A DNA stretch of 64,000 nucleotides from Psychrobacter sp. JB385 (GCF_900163785.1 NZ_FUKN01000001.1:372001-436000); one strand, 5' to 3'. Shown: positions 9,082 through 19,644, counted from the stretch's first letter. The notes: generated by a model from the letters alone, not told the origin. Numbers and translations: made by a program.

Positions 9082-9411
9082 TTATGATGCTGTTAGCAGT
9101 TGTTGTAAATCCATGACCGAAAAAGGATAGTCTAAGCGTTTGGATGACGTCAAAATAACAGGAATACTCGTGGCAAAGACCATCATTAACGTTTCATCAA
9201 AGTCGGCAATATCGATATAGTTATAGTCAATCGGCTGTACGGCTTGAAACTGATGAATAAGTTGCTCAGCAATATCGCACAAATGACAACCTGCCGTACC
9301 TAATAGCCACCATTTATCGACGTTTTCTGGTGTGCCAAGATGAGGGTTTTGGGCGATAATACGTGCTCGTAGTGCCGTTATATGGTTATCATGTGCAGTA
9401 TCAATCGGCAT
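9082..9411 (-). CDS. Glutaredoxin-like (DUF836-type) thioredoxin-fold protein
   Basis: The core WWLLGTAGCHLCDIAEQLI carries a CxxC redox pair (Cys-His-Leu-Cys) at the start of a helix, followed by YIDIADFDE and a cis-proline-type TSIPVILTS. This is the layout of the small glutaredoxin-like family formerly called DUF836. The natural substrate is unknown. The start used is the ATG at 9411 with AAGAG upstream (109 residues); in-frame ATGs at 9465 and 9447 would add 18 or 12 residues. It is just upstream of the lactate-dehydrogenase-like gene and probably co-transcribed. Confidence 0.8.
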   Translation of the reverse strand: MPIDTAHDNHITALRARIIAQNPHLGTPENVDKWWLLGTAGCHLCDIAEQLIHQFQAVQPIDYNYIDIADFDETLMMVFATSIPVILTSSKRLDYPFSVMDLQQLLTAS

Positions 9412-9721
9412 ATCTATTCTCTTATCTTCTGACTTGTCACAAAGCATTTTTGCTAAAAAAATCAATTAAAAAACATGAATACGGTTTACCCTTTATGACA
9501 TGATAAAGAAACGGGGTAAATAATGACAGCGATTGTGAGATTAGGTAAGATGACCTGCGGTTTTTGTTTACTGATTTATGATTGTTATCTTATCGCTTAT
9601 TATTGATAGCGCTCTTTTATCGACGATGTTCTGATATGAAGAGTGACTTATTATTGGTGATGGCTTACTTTATCTTATTGCGTTTTATCTTATTATTTTT
9701 TTAATCATTTGGGTATCTCAC
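9412..9721. other. Intergenic region between glutaredoxin-like gene and mtgA
   Basis: AT-rich divergent promoter region of about 310 bases. I see no gene, RNA or strong hairpin in it. It should contain promoters for both flanking genes, but no clear -35/-10 pair was identified. Confidence 0.5.
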
Positions 9722-10408
9722 ATGGCAAGTTTTAGCAAATTTATCAAACGACTATTATTGGCATTGATAATGATAGTGGTCGCGTTCCATGTGTTGGTTG
9801 CTGGACTACTGTTGATTTGGAAGACCCAGCCTATTAATAATAGTATGTTTATGCTGACTCACCGCTTAACTGGGGGTACGGTCACCCAAACGTGGGCAGA
9901 GTACGACGCCATCGCAAAATCTGCCAAACAAGCGGCGATAGTGAGTGAAGATTCGACATTTAGCCAGCATAATGGTTTTGATTTCAAAGGCATTGAAGCG
10001 GCACGTAAGAAAAACGAAGAGACAGGGAAAATGTCTGCTGGCGGCTCAACCATCACTCAGCAGCTCGCAAAAAACCTCTTTTTGACTTCTCATCGTTCAT
10101 ACGTTCGTAAGGGTGAAGAGGCCGTGATTACTTTGATGCTCGAAACGTTTTGGGATAAACAGCGCATCTTAACCGCTTATCTCAATGTGGCAGAGTTTGG
10201 CAATGGCATCTACGGGATTGAAGCTGCCGCTCAGCACTACTTTAATAAGTCTGCTGCCAACCTAAATCGCGATGAATCTGCTTTGCTGATTGCGATGCTG
10301 ACCAATCCAAAATATTATCAAGACAATCAAGGTGATAGACGTCTACGTAACAAACAGCGTATTATCAAAAAACGTATGAAAAACGCAGTCTTGCCGCAGT
10401 CGGATTGA
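9722..10408 (+). CDS. mtgA: Monofunctional biosynthetic peptidoglycan transglycosylase
   Basis: This enzyme polymerises lipid II into glycan strands on the outer face of the inner membrane. The 228-residue protein has a single N-terminal transmembrane anchor (about residues 10-33) and a GT51 domain. The catalytic Glu76 lies in SEDSTFSQHNGFD, with the family motifs GGSTITQQLAKNLF (107-120) and RKGEEA (129-134). There is no transpeptidase domain, as expected for MtgA. It is followed by a gap of about 170 bases before ppk1. Confidence 0.95.
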   Translation: MASFSKFIKRLLLALIMIVVAFHVLVAGLLLIWKTQPINNSMFMLTHRLTGGTVTQTWAEYDAIAKSAKQAAIVSEDSTFSQHNGFDFKGIEAARKKNEETGKMSAGGSTITQQLAKNLFLTSHRSYVRKGEEAVITLMLETFWDKQRILTAYLNVAEFGNGIYGIEAAAQHYFNKSAANLNRDESALLIAMLTNPKYYQDNQGDRRLRNKQRIIKKRMKNAVLPQSD

Positions 10409-10576
10409 TTGTTTAGTTGTACTCGTCTTGAATAGGATGGATTGTGAGCCGCAACGGTATGTTTTGTCATCAATAACGGCTATAAAAAAGGGTAATGCAA
10501 CCACACCAAAAAGCAACAACGCATAAAAACAGTGCAAAAAATGATGGCGTATTGATAACGTAAAAGGAGTAGTGAC

Positions 10577-12832
10577 GTGACAGATGTGTACGATCAGAAG
10601 AATGAGGATGTGAATAACGCTATCAGGACTAATGAGACAATGAACATAAATGATGCTACTGACGTAAATAGTGATATTGATACAGAAAGGCGTGGTAAAG
10701 AATTGGTTGAGGTCGAGTGGCAACGCTCAGAAGATGGCAGCTATTCACCCAGCAGCTATATCAATCGCGACTTGTCATTATTACAGTTCCATTTGCGTGT
10801 CTTGGCACAGGCCGCCAGTCCACACCATCCGCTGCTTGAGCGTTTATTTTTCTTAATGATTTTTTCCTCAAATATCGATGAGTTTTTTGAGATTCGTGTG
10901 GCGGGTATCATGCAAAAGTTTAGCATGGGGGATGTGTCGACCAGCGCTCATGGTATGCGTCCTAGCGAGTTGCTCAATGAAATCTCTACCATTACTCACG
11001 ACGCCATCGATGAGCAATATCGTATTCTTAACGAGGATATTTTGCCCGCCCTTGCGCTCGAAGACATCCGTTACCTAAAGCGTGATGAGCTCAATGCTGA
11101 GCAGTCCGCTTGGATGAAGCGTTACTTCATAGAGCAAGTATCGCCTGTATTGACACCGATTAGCATTGATCCTGCGCACCCGTTTCCGCGTCTGGTTAAT
11201 AAAAGCTTAAACTTCATCGCAACCTTGGAAGGTAAAGACGCTTTTGGTCGTGATATTAATCTGGCCATTGTGCCAGCACCGCGCAGTCTGCCGCGCGTAA
11301 TTCGTTTGCCGGACGAATTGACAGGTGGTAAAGAGCATCATGTGATGTTGTCGGCCATTATTCACGAACACATCGGTGACTTATTTCCTGGCATGAGCGT
11401 AACAGGCTGCCATCAGTTCAGACTGACACGCAATGCTGACTTGGATTTGGCTGATGATGTCGAGGACATCGCCAAAGCGCTAGAGGGCGAACTAGAGAAC
11501 CGTCGTTTTGGGGACAAGGTACGTTTGGAAGTCACCACTGATTGCCCCGTACACATCAGTGACTACTTACTTAATGAGTTCGAGTTGCATGACAATCAAT
11601 TGTACCGAGTCAATGGCCCTGTTAATTTAACACGCTTATTATTTGATTTTAATATTCCCGCCCTGCGTTATCAGCCTTTTACTCATGTCGTGCCAAAAGA
11701 ATTCCGCCGTGAGATGGACAAGCTGGACAAGGCGACAAGTATGTTTGCAGCCATGCGCAAAAGCGATGTGCTCGTACATCATCCGTTTCATGCGTTTTCG
11801 CCCATTATCAATTTGCTATGGCAAGCAGCAAGCGATCCAAAAGTGCTCGCCATCAAGCAAACGCTGTATCGCTCAGGCACCAATTCAGAAATTGTTAAAG
11901 CATTGGCTGCCGCCGCTCGTAACGGTAAAGAAGTGACGGCTGTCATCGAGCTACGTGCGCGCTTCGATGAGGCGTCAAATATTGCTGTGGCAAACTATTT
12001 ACAAGAAGCGGGCGCAATAGTGGTGTATGGTATTGTCGGCTACAAGACGCATGCCAAGCTGATGCTTATTGTGCGCCGTGAAGATGACCGTATTCGCCGT
12101 TATGTGCATTTAGGTACAGGTAATTATCATGCTGCCAATGCCAAGGTGTATACCGATTATGGGTTATTTAGCGCAGATCCTGATATCTCAGAAGACATAC
12201 ACAAAATTTTCCAAGAGCTGACAGGGATGGGTAAACCTGCCAACCTCAAAAAGCTGCTGCATGCTCCCTTTACATTGCACGAAAAACTCATGAGCTTTAT
12301 TGATGATGAAATTGCGCATGCACAGGCTGGCAAACGCGCGCATATTATCATCAAAGCCAACGCCTTAACTGAGCGTCGATTGATGGGTAAGCTATATGAT
12401 GCGTCACAAGCAGGAGTCAAGATTGAGCTGATTTTACGCTCTATGTGTTGCTTACGTCCGCAAGTCAAAGGCTTGTCCGAAAACATCACAGTGCGCTCTG
12501 TGATTGGTCGCTTTTTAGAGCATACGCGTATCTATTATTTTTATAATAATGGAGAGGAGCGCTTATATTGCGGTAGCGCTGATTGGATGGATCGTAACTT
12601 GTTCCACCGAGTAGAAGTGGCGTTTCCAATTGAAAATAAAAAGTTGTTTAAGCAAGTATATGAAGATGGTTTGCTCAATTACCTACAAGACAACACACAA
12701 GCGTGGGAATTAAATGGCAATGGCGTCTGGCGACAGATACAGCCTGCTGCTGGCGAGACGCCGCACACAGCGCAAGCGTATTTGCTCAAAACCATTAATA
12801 GTGTAGAAGAGCCGACCACTTATACTCAGTAA
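10577..12832 (+). CDS. ppk1: Polyphosphate kinase 1
   Basis: PPK1 makes inorganic polyphosphate from ATP reversibly. The start is GTG at 10577, preceded by AAGGAG at good spacing. After an acidic, Asn/Asp-rich extension of about 45 residues, the conserved core begins at [17 protein letters not shown]. The autophosphorylated histidine is expected in KTHAKLMLI (His492), and the second conserved histidine motif is HLGTGNYH (from His511). Two phospholipase-D-like C-terminal domains follow. At 751 residues it is longer than the usual 690-720 because of the N-terminal extension. It stands alone, with a terminator about 65 bases downstream. Confidence 0.95.
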   Translation: MTDVYDQKNEDVNNAIRTNETMNINDATDVNSDIDTERRGKELVEVEWQRSEDGSYSPSSYINRDLSLLQFHLRVLAQAASPHHPLLERLFFLMIFSSNIDEFFEIRVAGIMQKFSMGDVSTSAHGMRPSELLNEISTITHDAIDEQYRILNEDILPALALEDIRYLKRDELNAEQSAWMKRYFIEQVSPVLTPISIDPAHPFPRLVNKSLNFIATLEGKDAFGRDINLAIVPAPRSLPRVIRLPDELTGGKEHHVMLSAIIHEHIGDLFPGMSVTGCHQFRLTRNADLDLADDVEDIAKALEGELENRRFGDKVRLEVTTDCPVHISDYLLNEFELHDNQLYRVNGPVNLTRLLFDFNIPALRYQPFTHVVPKEFRREMDKLDKATSMFAAMRKSDVLVHHPFHAFSPIINLLWQAASDPKVLAIKQTLYRSGTNSEIVKALAAAARNGKEVTAVIELRARFDEASNIAVANYLQEAGAIVVYGIVGYKTHAKLMLIVRREDDRIRRYVHLGTGNYHAANAKVYTDYGLFSADPDISEDIHKIFQELTGMGKPANLKKLLHAPFTLHEKLMSFIDDEIAHAQAGKRAHIIIKANALTERRLMGKLYDASQAGVKIELILRSMCCLRPQVKGLSENITVRSVIGRFLEHTRIYYFYNNGEERLYCGSADWMDRNLFHRVEVAFPIENKKLFKQVYEDGLLNYLQDNTQAWELNGNGVWRQIQPAAGETPHTAQAYLLKTINSVEEPTTYTQ

Positions 12833-13180
12833 TAATGATATCATTTGAGATAGAGAGTAAAGGTAATGATTAAATAATCACCTTTAGTATTCAATTTAAC
12901 CGAGCATTGATATTGTCAACGCTCGGTTTTTTATTTTTATGAAAATATAAATTATCAGAGTTACAAACTGTCTTGTAACCTCACATTTATTCACACATTG
13001 ATACGGCAGCACACTGGTAGCAACCCTCATATTATTCCTATACTAAACAGGATAAGCAGTAGGCTTATTAGAGTCGTATTCATCTATGACCTATGATTCA
13101 AAAGTGTAATAGAACTACCGCTATAGTTTAAAAATATATAAAAATCAAAAGTTTAATAATAACGACAATAGGAACAGATT
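12833..13180. other. Intergenic region between ppk1 and the small acidic gene cluster
   Basis: Besides a weak hairpin (AAAGGT...ACCTTT near 12860-12885) and the clear terminator at 12898-12937, this AT-rich stretch should carry the promoter of the cluster that begins at 13181. A CTATACT sequence near 13039, resembling an extended -10 element, is a weak candidate. No gene is visible. Confidence 0.5.
12898..12937 (+). terminator. ppk1 terminator
   Basis: AACCGAGC pairs with GCTCGGTT, with further pairing TTGA/TCAA inside, and is followed by a T-rich run. Confidence 0.88.
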
Positions 13181-13351
13181 ATGAGTAATACTAACAATGA
13201 TAGCTCGGACATCAATAAAGCAGCAGCGCAAGCAGACAGTCAGAAAATTGCGGACAATCTTGAAGAAAGTAAAGAAGTAAACACACCTGAGCCATTAAGT
13301 GAGGAAGAGCAAACCTCATTTATTGAAGATGACTTACGTACGGACAAATAG
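13181..13351 (+). CDS. Small acidic disordered protein 1 of 4
   Basis: An ATG preceded by AGGAA opens a 56-codon frame. The product begins MSNTNNDSSDINKAAAQADS and ends IEDDLRTDK. It holds 15 acidic and 5 basic residues, and lacks Cys, Trp and Tyr. No transmembrane or signal segment is present, so it should be soluble and largely disordered. It is the first of four consecutive same-strand genes of similar character, which is the main support for real coding. Composition resembles hydrophilin-type stress proteins; that role is inference only. Confidence 0.6.
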   Translation: MSNTNNDSSDINKAAAQADSQKIADNLEESKEVNTPEPLSEEEQTSFIEDDLRTDK

Positions 13352-13434
13352 CTTAGATGGTTTTATATTGAATGATTTTATTCCCAATATAACTATTTAA
13401 TGAACGTTTGAGTTATCAGCCTGAGGAGCAAGTG

Positions 13435-13686
13435 ATGTTAACTAATAGTCATCCAAATGATGAAGAAGCTGTGCCAGTTAGAGATCCAGCGGCAGCGCAT
13501 ATCAATAATGCCAAAGACAGCTATGAAGGTCGAAAGTATCAGCCAAATATTGATGGACCTGAGCAAGATTCACAAGAAACAGATGAAATCTACGTGGATC
13601 CTCGTAAAGAAGAAGACTTGCCTGCTGGTGGCAAAAATGTTGCCGATTTGAATGCGTATGACTTAAGTCAAAAAGGTAATGAATAA
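13435..13686 (+). CDS. Small acidic disordered protein 2 of 4
   Basis: The ATG at 13435 is preceded by GAGGAG at good spacing; an in-frame TTG at 13408 lacks such a site. The product of 83 residues begins MLTNSHPNDEEAVPVRDPAA and is hydrophilic throughout, rich in Asp, Glu, Asn, Pro and Gln, with no Cys or Trp and no hydrophobic segment. A Pro-Ala-Ala-Ala motif (DPAAAH) recurs as NPAAAE in the fourth gene, hinting at common ancestry. No known family was recognised. Confidence 0.7.
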   Translation: MLTNSHPNDEEAVPVRDPAAAHINNAKDSYEGRKYQPNIDGPEQDSQETDEIYVDPRKEEDLPAGGKNVADLNAYDLSQKGNE

Positions 13687-13771
13687 CAACAGCATATGAT
13701 AAATCGTAAAATGTGCAAGCATTTTCGCCATGTGGACAAACCAATTTAATAATAATGATAAGGATACAATA

Positions 13772-14152
13772 ATGGAAACCAAAGACCCAGCGTTAACCAA
13801 ATCTCGAATTACAGAAACCGATGCGCATCATACAGAAGCTGAAAGTCGCACAATGGATACGCACCCTATTAATCATGATGAGATCGAAAAAAATATCACT
13901 GGAAACAAAGGCACAGATACTTTTACAGAAGATGTGGTTGATTCAGAACATGTCAATGATAATGACAATCCAGCACGCCAGCCTGATCGTCGTGATCAAG
14001 AGAGTAATGGCTTTGATGACAACATCAACGAAGATACTGTTGGTAGTGAAGCCCCTGATAGTTATAGCGTTAATGACATGAATCGTTATGCCAATATTGA
14101 CAACGCTCAGACACGTGTACTGAACCCTGATCAAAAGAACAGCAACAGATAA
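13772..14152 (+). CDS. Small acidic disordered protein 3 of 4
   Basis: The ATG at 13772 follows AAGGA at seven-base spacing; an upstream in-frame ATG at 13730 has no ribosome binding site. The product of 126 residues is very polar (Asp, Glu, Asn, Thr, His, Arg) with no hydrophobic stretch and no Cys or Trp. The C-terminal part reads SYSVNDMNRYANIDNAQTR, rich in Asn and Asp like its neighbours. Likely intrinsically disordered; function unknown. Confidence 0.68.
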   Translation: METKDPALTKSRITETDAHHTEAESRTMDTHPINHDEIEKNITGNKGTDTFTEDVVDSEHVNDNDNPARQPDRRDQESNGFDDNINEDTVGSEAPDSYSVNDMNRYANIDNAQTRVLNPDQKNSNR

Positions 14153-14212
14153 TGCAGGATGGCATTTCGGTAAGAAGCCATATCAATATGGAATACATAC
14201 TAAGGAATGAAG

Positions 14213-14419
14213 ATGAGCTTACCCGATGATGATAAACAACAAACGAATACTGGTTATCAGTTAAAAGATACAGGTGACAACAATGGTATCGTTCCTGATG
14301 ATGCGTTGCAAAAAGTAAATCCCGCAGCGGCTGAAAGAGCTACTGAAGATCATGACCCGCACCATATTGCCAAAAATAATAAACAGTATGACAGCTCACT
14401 AATGGAAAGTGACAAATAA
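14213..14419 (+). CDS. Small acidic disordered protein 4 of 4
   Basis: Two ATGs lie six bases apart (14207 and 14213). AAGGA is correctly spaced only for the second, giving 68 residues beginning MSLPDDDKQQTNTGYQLKDT. It is hydrophilic, Asp/Asn/Lys-rich, and lacks Cys, Trp and any membrane segment. A long perfect hairpin terminator follows at 14483, ending the cluster. Confidence 0.68.
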   Translation: MSLPDDDKQQTNTGYQLKDTGDNNGIVPDDALQKVNPAAAERATEDHDPHHIAKNNKQYDSSLMESDK

Positions 14420-14482
14420 CCGCGTACTATCAGCTAGGGCGTCTGTCTTCTAGTATTATCCATGTTATATACATTAATATAT

Positions 14483-14538
14483 AAAGGTATAGTCACTGTT
14501 CCGAATACATCATTCGGAACAGTGACTATACCTTTTTT
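14483..14538. terminator. Bidirectional terminator with 24-bp perfect stem
   Basis: A perfect 24-bp inverted repeat (beginning AAAGGTATAGTCACTGTTCC) closes a five-base loop ACATC and is flanked by As on the left and Ts on the right. It lies between the convergent acidic cluster and miaE, so it can end transcripts from both directions. Confidence 0.92.
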
Positions 14539-14571
14539 AACTGCACTAGTAATAAGCGAGCTGAGTGTGAG

Positions 14572-15321
14572 TTAGACAGGCTCGCCACTGTGAAAACGTA
14601 ACTCAGTATCGGGGCTGGATATCAATTCAGCTTCTACTTCTTTAAAGAAAGCCACGCGCTCATCGATGCTGTCTTCTGACAGTGATTGCGCCAGTGCCAG
14701 ATAATCCTCAAAATGGCGACTTTCTGACTTTAATAAATAGCGATAGTATTTTGCCAACCGCTCATCATTGATCACTTCTGCTAATGCTGCAAACCGCTCG
14801 CACGAACGCGCTTCAATAAATGCGCCGATAATGAGCACATCTATCATCGCTGCTGGCTCGTAAGTGCGCTTGTGTTTTAGCATGCCTTTGGCGTATCGCC
14901 CAGCACTGAGATACTCCCAGTCTTGTCCTCGATCATTCATGATACCAAGCACTTGCTCATAATGTAGCATCTCTTCTCTGATCAATTGCGCCAGCTTACA
15001 CTGCAAGTCATAAGAGAACTCATAGCGGAACATCATATTCATTGCGGTACCAGCCGCCTTTTTTTCACAGTTGGCATGATCTTGTATGATCAAAGGCAAA
15101 TTTGCAATCGCTGCATCAACCCAAGACTGCGTGGTTCTAGCGCCCAAAAAGTCGTAAACAAAAGACAAATCTACTTTGATGGGCGTGCGCAGTGTTGCGA
15201 TATCAACGCTATCTTCTGCTACATTATTGCTGGTATCAACTGTGTCATTCATACCATTGTTAGTGACGTCGACAGGGTCAGGCCTTACATTTTTGATTTC
15301 TTTATTCATAGTATTGGTCAT
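14572..15321 (-). CDS. miaE: tRNA-(ms2io6A)-hydroxylase
   Basis: MiaE is a non-haem diiron monooxygenase that hydroxylates the isopentenyl group of ms2i6A37 in tRNA. The ferritin-like four-helix core shows the iron-ligand motifs DHANCEKKAA, REEMLHYEQV, GAFIEARSCERF and SESRHFEDYL, in the expected order of Glu and ExxH ligands. The 249-residue length includes an N-terminal hydrophilic extension of about 45 residues before TLRTPIKVDLSFVYDFLGAR, where similarity to the family begins; a later start is possible but no better-placed Met exists in that stretch. It is monocistronic and converges on the acidic cluster. Confidence 0.92.
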   Translation of the reverse strand: MTNTMNKEIKNVRPDPVDVTNNGMNDTVDTSNNVAEDSVDIATLRTPIKVDLSFVYDFLGARTTQSWVDAAIANLPLIIQDHANCEKKAAGTAMNMMFRYEFSYDLQCKLAQLIREEMLHYEQVLGIMNDRGQDWEYLSAGRYAKGMLKHKRTYEPAAMIDVLIIGAFIEARSCERFAALAEVINDERLAKYYRYLLKSESRHFEDYLALAQSLSEDSIDERVAFFKEVEAELISSPDTELRFHSGEPV

Positions 15322-15839
15322 AGTTGAATGTGTTATGTCGTAATCGGGTGCAAATATTGAGCAAAGTATATTCTATTAGAACTTAGCTAACGATGATGAT
15401 TTGCTTTACATCTATGTATCCATTTTCGACCGAAGAGTACGGGTAAAACGCTTTAGGACAGATGATGCATAGAGTATCATTAATATACAACCCCAATATT
15501 TACTTGGTGAATGGTGTTTTCTTGTTTATTTCTTTATTTGATAGTAGGATGAGATTTTGCTCTATTGTACTTAATTTTATTAACGACGTACTTTGATTGC
15601 CAGTCATATAAACTGATTAATAGGATTGAGTAGCAGTTACGTAATAAATGATGGGACATATTATAGCAATTGCCCCTACGATATAAAGCAGCAGACAGCA
15701 GGATGAGATCTGCTTATATCTATTTGAGTCAGAGCAATAGGTGCCATCTAAACTAAGGAGCACTGCCAAATCATCAAATATTTAATAGGGTAGTAGCCAT
15801 TCGTATTAATACACTTCATGAATAGATAAGGATAACAAC
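15322..15839. other. Intergenic region upstream of miaE and glcB
   Basis: A divergent promoter region of 518 bases, AT-rich, with no open frame that looks like a gene and no strong hairpin. A TTGATA-N17-TCTATT pair near 15537-15565 is a possible but weak promoter toward glcB. The length suggests regulated expression of the glyoxylate-shunt gene; no operator could be identified. Confidence 0.5.
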
Positions 15840-18038
15840 ATGAGTCAGTCTTCTAACGCCAATCGTGTTCAAAAAGGCATTCTTGCCATCGACCAGCAGC
15901 TATATGACTTTATTGAAAACGAAGTACTGCCAAAAGTCGGTGTTGATTCAGAGAGTTATTGGTCAGGTTTTGAGAAAGTTATCAAAGAGTTTACGCCACG
16001 TAATAAGGCTTTGTTAGAAACCCGCGACAAAATCCAAGCACAGATTGATCAGTGGCATCTACAACACCCTGCCAAAGATGGTCAAATCGATTATCCTGCT
16101 TATAAAACGTTCTTGCAAGATATTGGGTACTTACTGCCAGAAGGCGATGATTTTGCGGTTAGTACAGAAAACGTTGATGACGAAATCGCACATATTGCAG
16201 GACCTCAGTTGGTCGTACCAGTACGTAATGCTCGCTATGCACTAAATGCCACCAATGCACGCTGGGGCAGCTTATATGATGCCTTATATGGTACAGACGT
16301 TATCAGCAATGATAATGGTCAAGAAGCGAAGGGCAGCTATAATCCAACTCGCGGTGCGGCTGTCGTCGCTTACGCCAAGCAATTTTTAGATGACAATTTT
16401 GCTTTAGCCACGGGCTCATATACGGATGTGACAGGTTTTAAAGTGGTTGATGGTCAGCTTGAAGTGACTCAAGGTGATGGTCGTACGACATTAAAAGATA
16501 CTAGCAAGTTTGTCGGTTTTGTCGGTGACGCTGAACAGCCTACTGGTGTACTACTAAAAAATAATGGCTTGCATGTGGAGATTCAGATCGATGCCAGCCA
16601 TCCGGTCGGCAAAGATGACCCTGCTCACATCAATGATGTACTCCTTGAGTCAGCGATTACCGCTATTCAAGATTGTGAAGACTCTGTTGCTGCGGTCGAT
16701 GCAGAGGAGAAAGTAGAGGTATATCGCAACTGGTTTGGTTTGATGAATGGTGATTTGCAAGAGACCTTTGAAAAAGGCGGCAAGACGCGCACGCGTAAGC
16801 AAAATCCTGATCGTGAATACAATACACCAGATGGTGGCAAGCTTATCTTGCCAGGACGCTCATTGCTATTGATACGCAACGTCGGTCATTTAATGCAAAA
16901 CCCGGCTATTTTGGTCGATTTGGGTAATGGCTTAGAGGAGATCTTCGAAGGCCTAATGGATGGTATTATTACTCCACTATTGTCGCTCAATGATCTTAAT
17001 GGTAGAAACGAATTATCGAATTCGCGTAAGGGCTCCATGTACATCGTTAAACCAAAAATGCATGGTCCTGAAGAAGTCAAAATGGCCAATGATTTTTTTA
17101 ATGCCTCAGAGGATTTGTTAGGCTTAAAACGTCACAGTCTTAAAATTGGAATTATGGATGAAGAGCGCCGCATGACGGTAAATCTAAAAGAAGCCATTCG
17201 CCAAGCAAAAGAGCGCGTAATTTTCATCAATACAGGCTTTTTGGACCGTACAGGTGATGAGATGCATACCAGCATGAATGCAGGTCCATTTGTGCCAAAA
17301 GGGGAGATGAAATCACAAGCTTGGCAACCCGCCTATGAGCAGTGGAACGTCGACATTGGTCTAGAAACAGGTCTACAAGGACATGCCCAGATTGGTAAAG
17401 GCATGTGGGCAAAACCTGATGAGATGAGAGAGATGATGGAGACCAAAATGGCGCATCCTCAATCGGGTGCTACGACGGCTTGGGTGCCATCACCCACAGG
17501 CGCCACCTTACATAGTATTCATTATCACCAAGTAAATGTCGCAGACGTACAGGATCGTTTAAAGTCTCGCGCACGCGCAAGTTTGGATGATATCTTGACC
17601 ATTCCATTGGCCAAAGACAACAATTGGACAGTAGAGCAAAAACAACAAGAGCTTGACAACAATGCGCAAGGGATTTTGGGTTACGTTGTACGCTGGGTCA
17701 ATCAAGGGGTTGGATGCTCTAAAGTGCCCGATATCGATGATGTGGGTCTAATGGAAGACAGAGCGACTCTACGCATATCAAGCCAGCACATCGCTAACTG
17801 GCTGCATCATGGCGTGGTCAATGAGCAGCAGGTGATGGAGACAATGAAGCGCATGGCCAAAGTCGTTGATGAGCAAAACGCAGGCGATGATGATTATCAA
17901 CCGATGGCAGACAATTTTGATGGCTCTTATGCTTTCAAAGCCGCTTGTGATTTGATATTTAAAGGACGCGAGCAACCCAGTGGTTACACTGAGCCATTAT
18001 TGCATAAAGCCCGTCTCGATTTGAAGGCAAACTGCTAA
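15840..18038 (+). CDS. glcB: Malate synthase G
   Basis: This enzyme condenses glyoxylate with acetyl-CoA to malate, the second step of the glyoxylate shunt. The 732-residue length is that of the G isoform. Characteristic stretches include [30 protein letters not shown], the [18 protein letters not shown] region, and [14 protein letters not shown]. The ATG follows AAGGA. Its partner isocitrate lyase is at 39276-40862 rather than adjacent, so the two are separately transcribed. A large upstream region and downstream hairpins mark it as a single-gene unit. Confidence 0.96.
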   Translation: MSQSSNANRVQKGILAIDQQLYDFIENEVLPKVGVDSESYWSGFEKVIKEFTPRNKALLETRDKIQAQIDQWHLQHPAKDGQIDYPAYKTFLQDIGYLLPEGDDFAVSTENVDDEIAHIAGPQLVVPVRNARYALNATNARWGSLYDALYGTDVISNDNGQEAKGSYNPTRGAAVVAYAKQFLDDNFALATGSYTDVTGFKVVDGQLEVTQGDGRTTLKDTSKFVGFVGDAEQPTGVLLKNNGLHVEIQIDASHPVGKDDPAHINDVLLESAITAIQDCEDSVAAVDAEEKVEVYRNWFGLMNGDLQETFEKGGKTRTRKQNPDREYNTPDGGKLILPGRSLLLIRNVGHLMQNPAILVDLGNGLEEIFEGLMDGIITPLLSLNDLNGRNELSNSRKGSMYIVKPKMHGPEEVKMANDFFNASEDLLGLKRHSLKIGIMDEERRMTVNLKEAIRQAKERVIFINTGFLDRTGDEMHTSMNAGPFVPKGEMKSQAWQPAYEQWNVDIGLETGLQGHAQIGKGMWAKPDEMREMMETKMAHPQSGATTAWVPSPTGATLHSIHYHQVNVADVQDRLKSRARASLDDILTIPLAKDNNWTVEQKQQELDNNAQGILGYVVRWVNQGVGCSKVPDIDDVGLMEDRATLRISSQHIANWLHHGVVNEQQVMETMKRMAKVVDEQNAGDDDYQPMADNFDGSYAFKAACDLIFKGREQPSGYTEPLLHKARLDLKANC

Positions 18039-18088
18039 GCTTATTTTTCTTTATTACCCATCGTAAATAGAATATATCGCTTTTGTTA

Positions 18089-18116
18089 GCACTATTTATT
18101 CATGAATAAATAGTGC
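18089..18116. repeat. 28-bp perfect palindrome after glcB
   Basis: GCACTATTTATTCA followed by its exact complement TGAATAAATAGTGC, no spacer and no T run after it. It could be a cruciform or operator, or form the base of a transcript end, 50 bases after the glcB stop codon. Confidence 0.75.
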
Positions 18117-18188
18117 GTTATTCGCGATGGTAAAAGTATATTCGTTAAAGTGGTTTCAATTTATTAGTAATAATATTAATCAATAAAA

Positions 18189-18222
18189 CCCTTATCTAGT
18201 TGACTAGATAGGGATTTTTTTT
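18189..18222 (+). terminator. glcB terminator
   Basis: CCCTTATCTAGT pairs with ACTAGATAGGG (one bulged T) and is followed by eight Ts. Confidence 0.85.
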
Positions 18223-18582
18223 GGCGCCTTAGCTATTGAGCAACAAATTTTTGGTGAATAATTTATAAGTTTAAAAAGAGAAAAAATATGTTGCAAATTA
18301 TGTCAAAGTTGTTATGCTTGTACTCGAAGTATGAGTTTGGTAACGGATGTTACGCAATAGACCGATAAAGACCTTAGTTTACATGGCAGTTACGTATTTT
18401 AATCATAGTTATGTAAGTCATGGTTTTTTCATCTTACTGTAATATAACTTCGCCACACTTGTTTCTGACTAATCTCGGTAGCCAGTTACACATTATATCT
18501 TTGAGGATTTGTGACGATACCATTGTGAGCACCAGCTAATAATAGCTCGCTTATTACTAAAATTGTAAAGTGGAGATACCCC

Positions 18583-19644
18583 ATGAAAAAACTACTTTTA
18601 GCTACAACAGTTGCTGCCCTATCTGTATCTGCAGCCAACGCAGCTCCAACTGTCTATGGTAAAGCATTCTTAGCTGCTGACTATGTGAACGCTGACTTTG
18701 ATTCACGTGTTGTTGGTGGAGATGATTTTGATGAAGACACAGTAGAAATCAACTCTCATGCTTCACGTGTGGGTTTTAAGGGTTCTGAAGCTTTGACTGC
18801 TAATACTGATGTTATTTATCAGTTGGAATATGGCACGCGTGTTGATGGTGACAAAGATGGTTTCACTAACCGTGATACGTATCTTGGTTTAGCCAACAAG
18901 CAGTATGGTGAGTTTCGCGTTGGTAAAAACCAATCTAGCTTAGACAAAATTAACAATGTTGTTGTTAACCAAGGTTACTGGGATAACCTAGGTAATAACG
19001 ATACAGAAAGTGAAGTTGTTGACGCGTTAAATATGGCGGATAGTAACCGTATCCCAAGTTCAGTTCTTTGGACGTCACCAAAGTATGATGGTCTACCATT
19101 ACAAATGTTTGCAATGTACAACTCTGATGATGATGACTACAATAATAATTCTGGCTTTGGTGTTGCTGCAATGTTTGATCAAGGCACAGGCTTCACTGCT
19201 GGTGTAGCATATGACAAAGATCAAAACATCGACGGTGATATCATCCGTGGTACTGCTAGTGTTGATCTAGGCAAATACATCGCAGCCCCTGTAACACTTG
19301 GTGCTCTATATCAAGTTGCTGATTATGACTATGCACGCGATACTAAGAAAGAAAAAGGTTTGGTTGTTAGCGCTATCATGGGCCTAACTAACTTTGCTCG
19401 TCCAGCGAACGTATATGCACAGTACAACAAAACTGACAACTTAAATGGCTGGGATGGTTCAGACTCAGATCAGATCGTTGTTGGTGGTCAGTACTTCTTT
19501 AAAGACAACATCATTGCTCATGCCTATGCTGGTGTAAACAGTGCTGATGATCTTAAGACACTTAATACAGACAGTGGTATGGTAGTTACTAGAGGCGATG
19601 CCGAAGTAGTTGTCGTTGGTACTGGTCTAGAATACAAATTCTAA
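18583..19644 (+). CDS. Gram-negative general porin
   Basis: The 353-residue product begins with a signal peptide, MKKLLLATTVAALSVSAANA, with cleavage after ANA, and ends in LEYKF, the terminal aromatic residue recognised for barrel assembly. The mature start PTVYGKAFLAADYVNADF and the stretch SRVGFKGSEALTANTDVIYQ are typical of trimeric Gram-negative porins of the proteobacterial OmpC/Porin_4 type. The second porin at 19804 is a paralogue with matching motifs. It has its own terminator (19668). Pore selectivity cannot be read from the sequence, though the many acidic residues suggest cation preference. Confidence 0.92.
   Translation: MKKLLLATTVAALSVSAANAAPTVYGKAFLAADYVNADFDSRVVGGDDFDEDTVEINSHASRVGFKGSEALTANTDVIYQLEYGTRVDGDKDGFTNRDTYLGLANKQYGEFRVGKNQSSLDKINNVVVNQGYWDNLGNNDTESEVVDALNMADSNRIPSSVLWTSPKYDGLPLQMFAMYNSDDDDYNNNSGFGVAAMFDQGTGFTAGVAYDKDQNIDGDIIRGTASVDLGKYIAAPVTLGALYQVADYDYARDTKKEKGLVVSAIMGLTNFARPANVYAQYNKTDNLNGWDGSDSDQIVVGGQYFFKDNIIAHAYAGVNSADDLKTLNTDSGMVVTRGDAEVVVVGTGLEYKF

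Larger units (their letters stand above)
18039..18582. other. Intergenic region between glcB and the first porin
   Basis: The 544-base stretch holds a 28-bp perfect palindrome (18089-18116), the terminator at 18189-18222 and an AT-rich porin leader. No gene is visible. The long untranslated space in front of a porin is compatible with complex regulation, but no known operator or small RNA could be identified. Confidence 0.5.
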
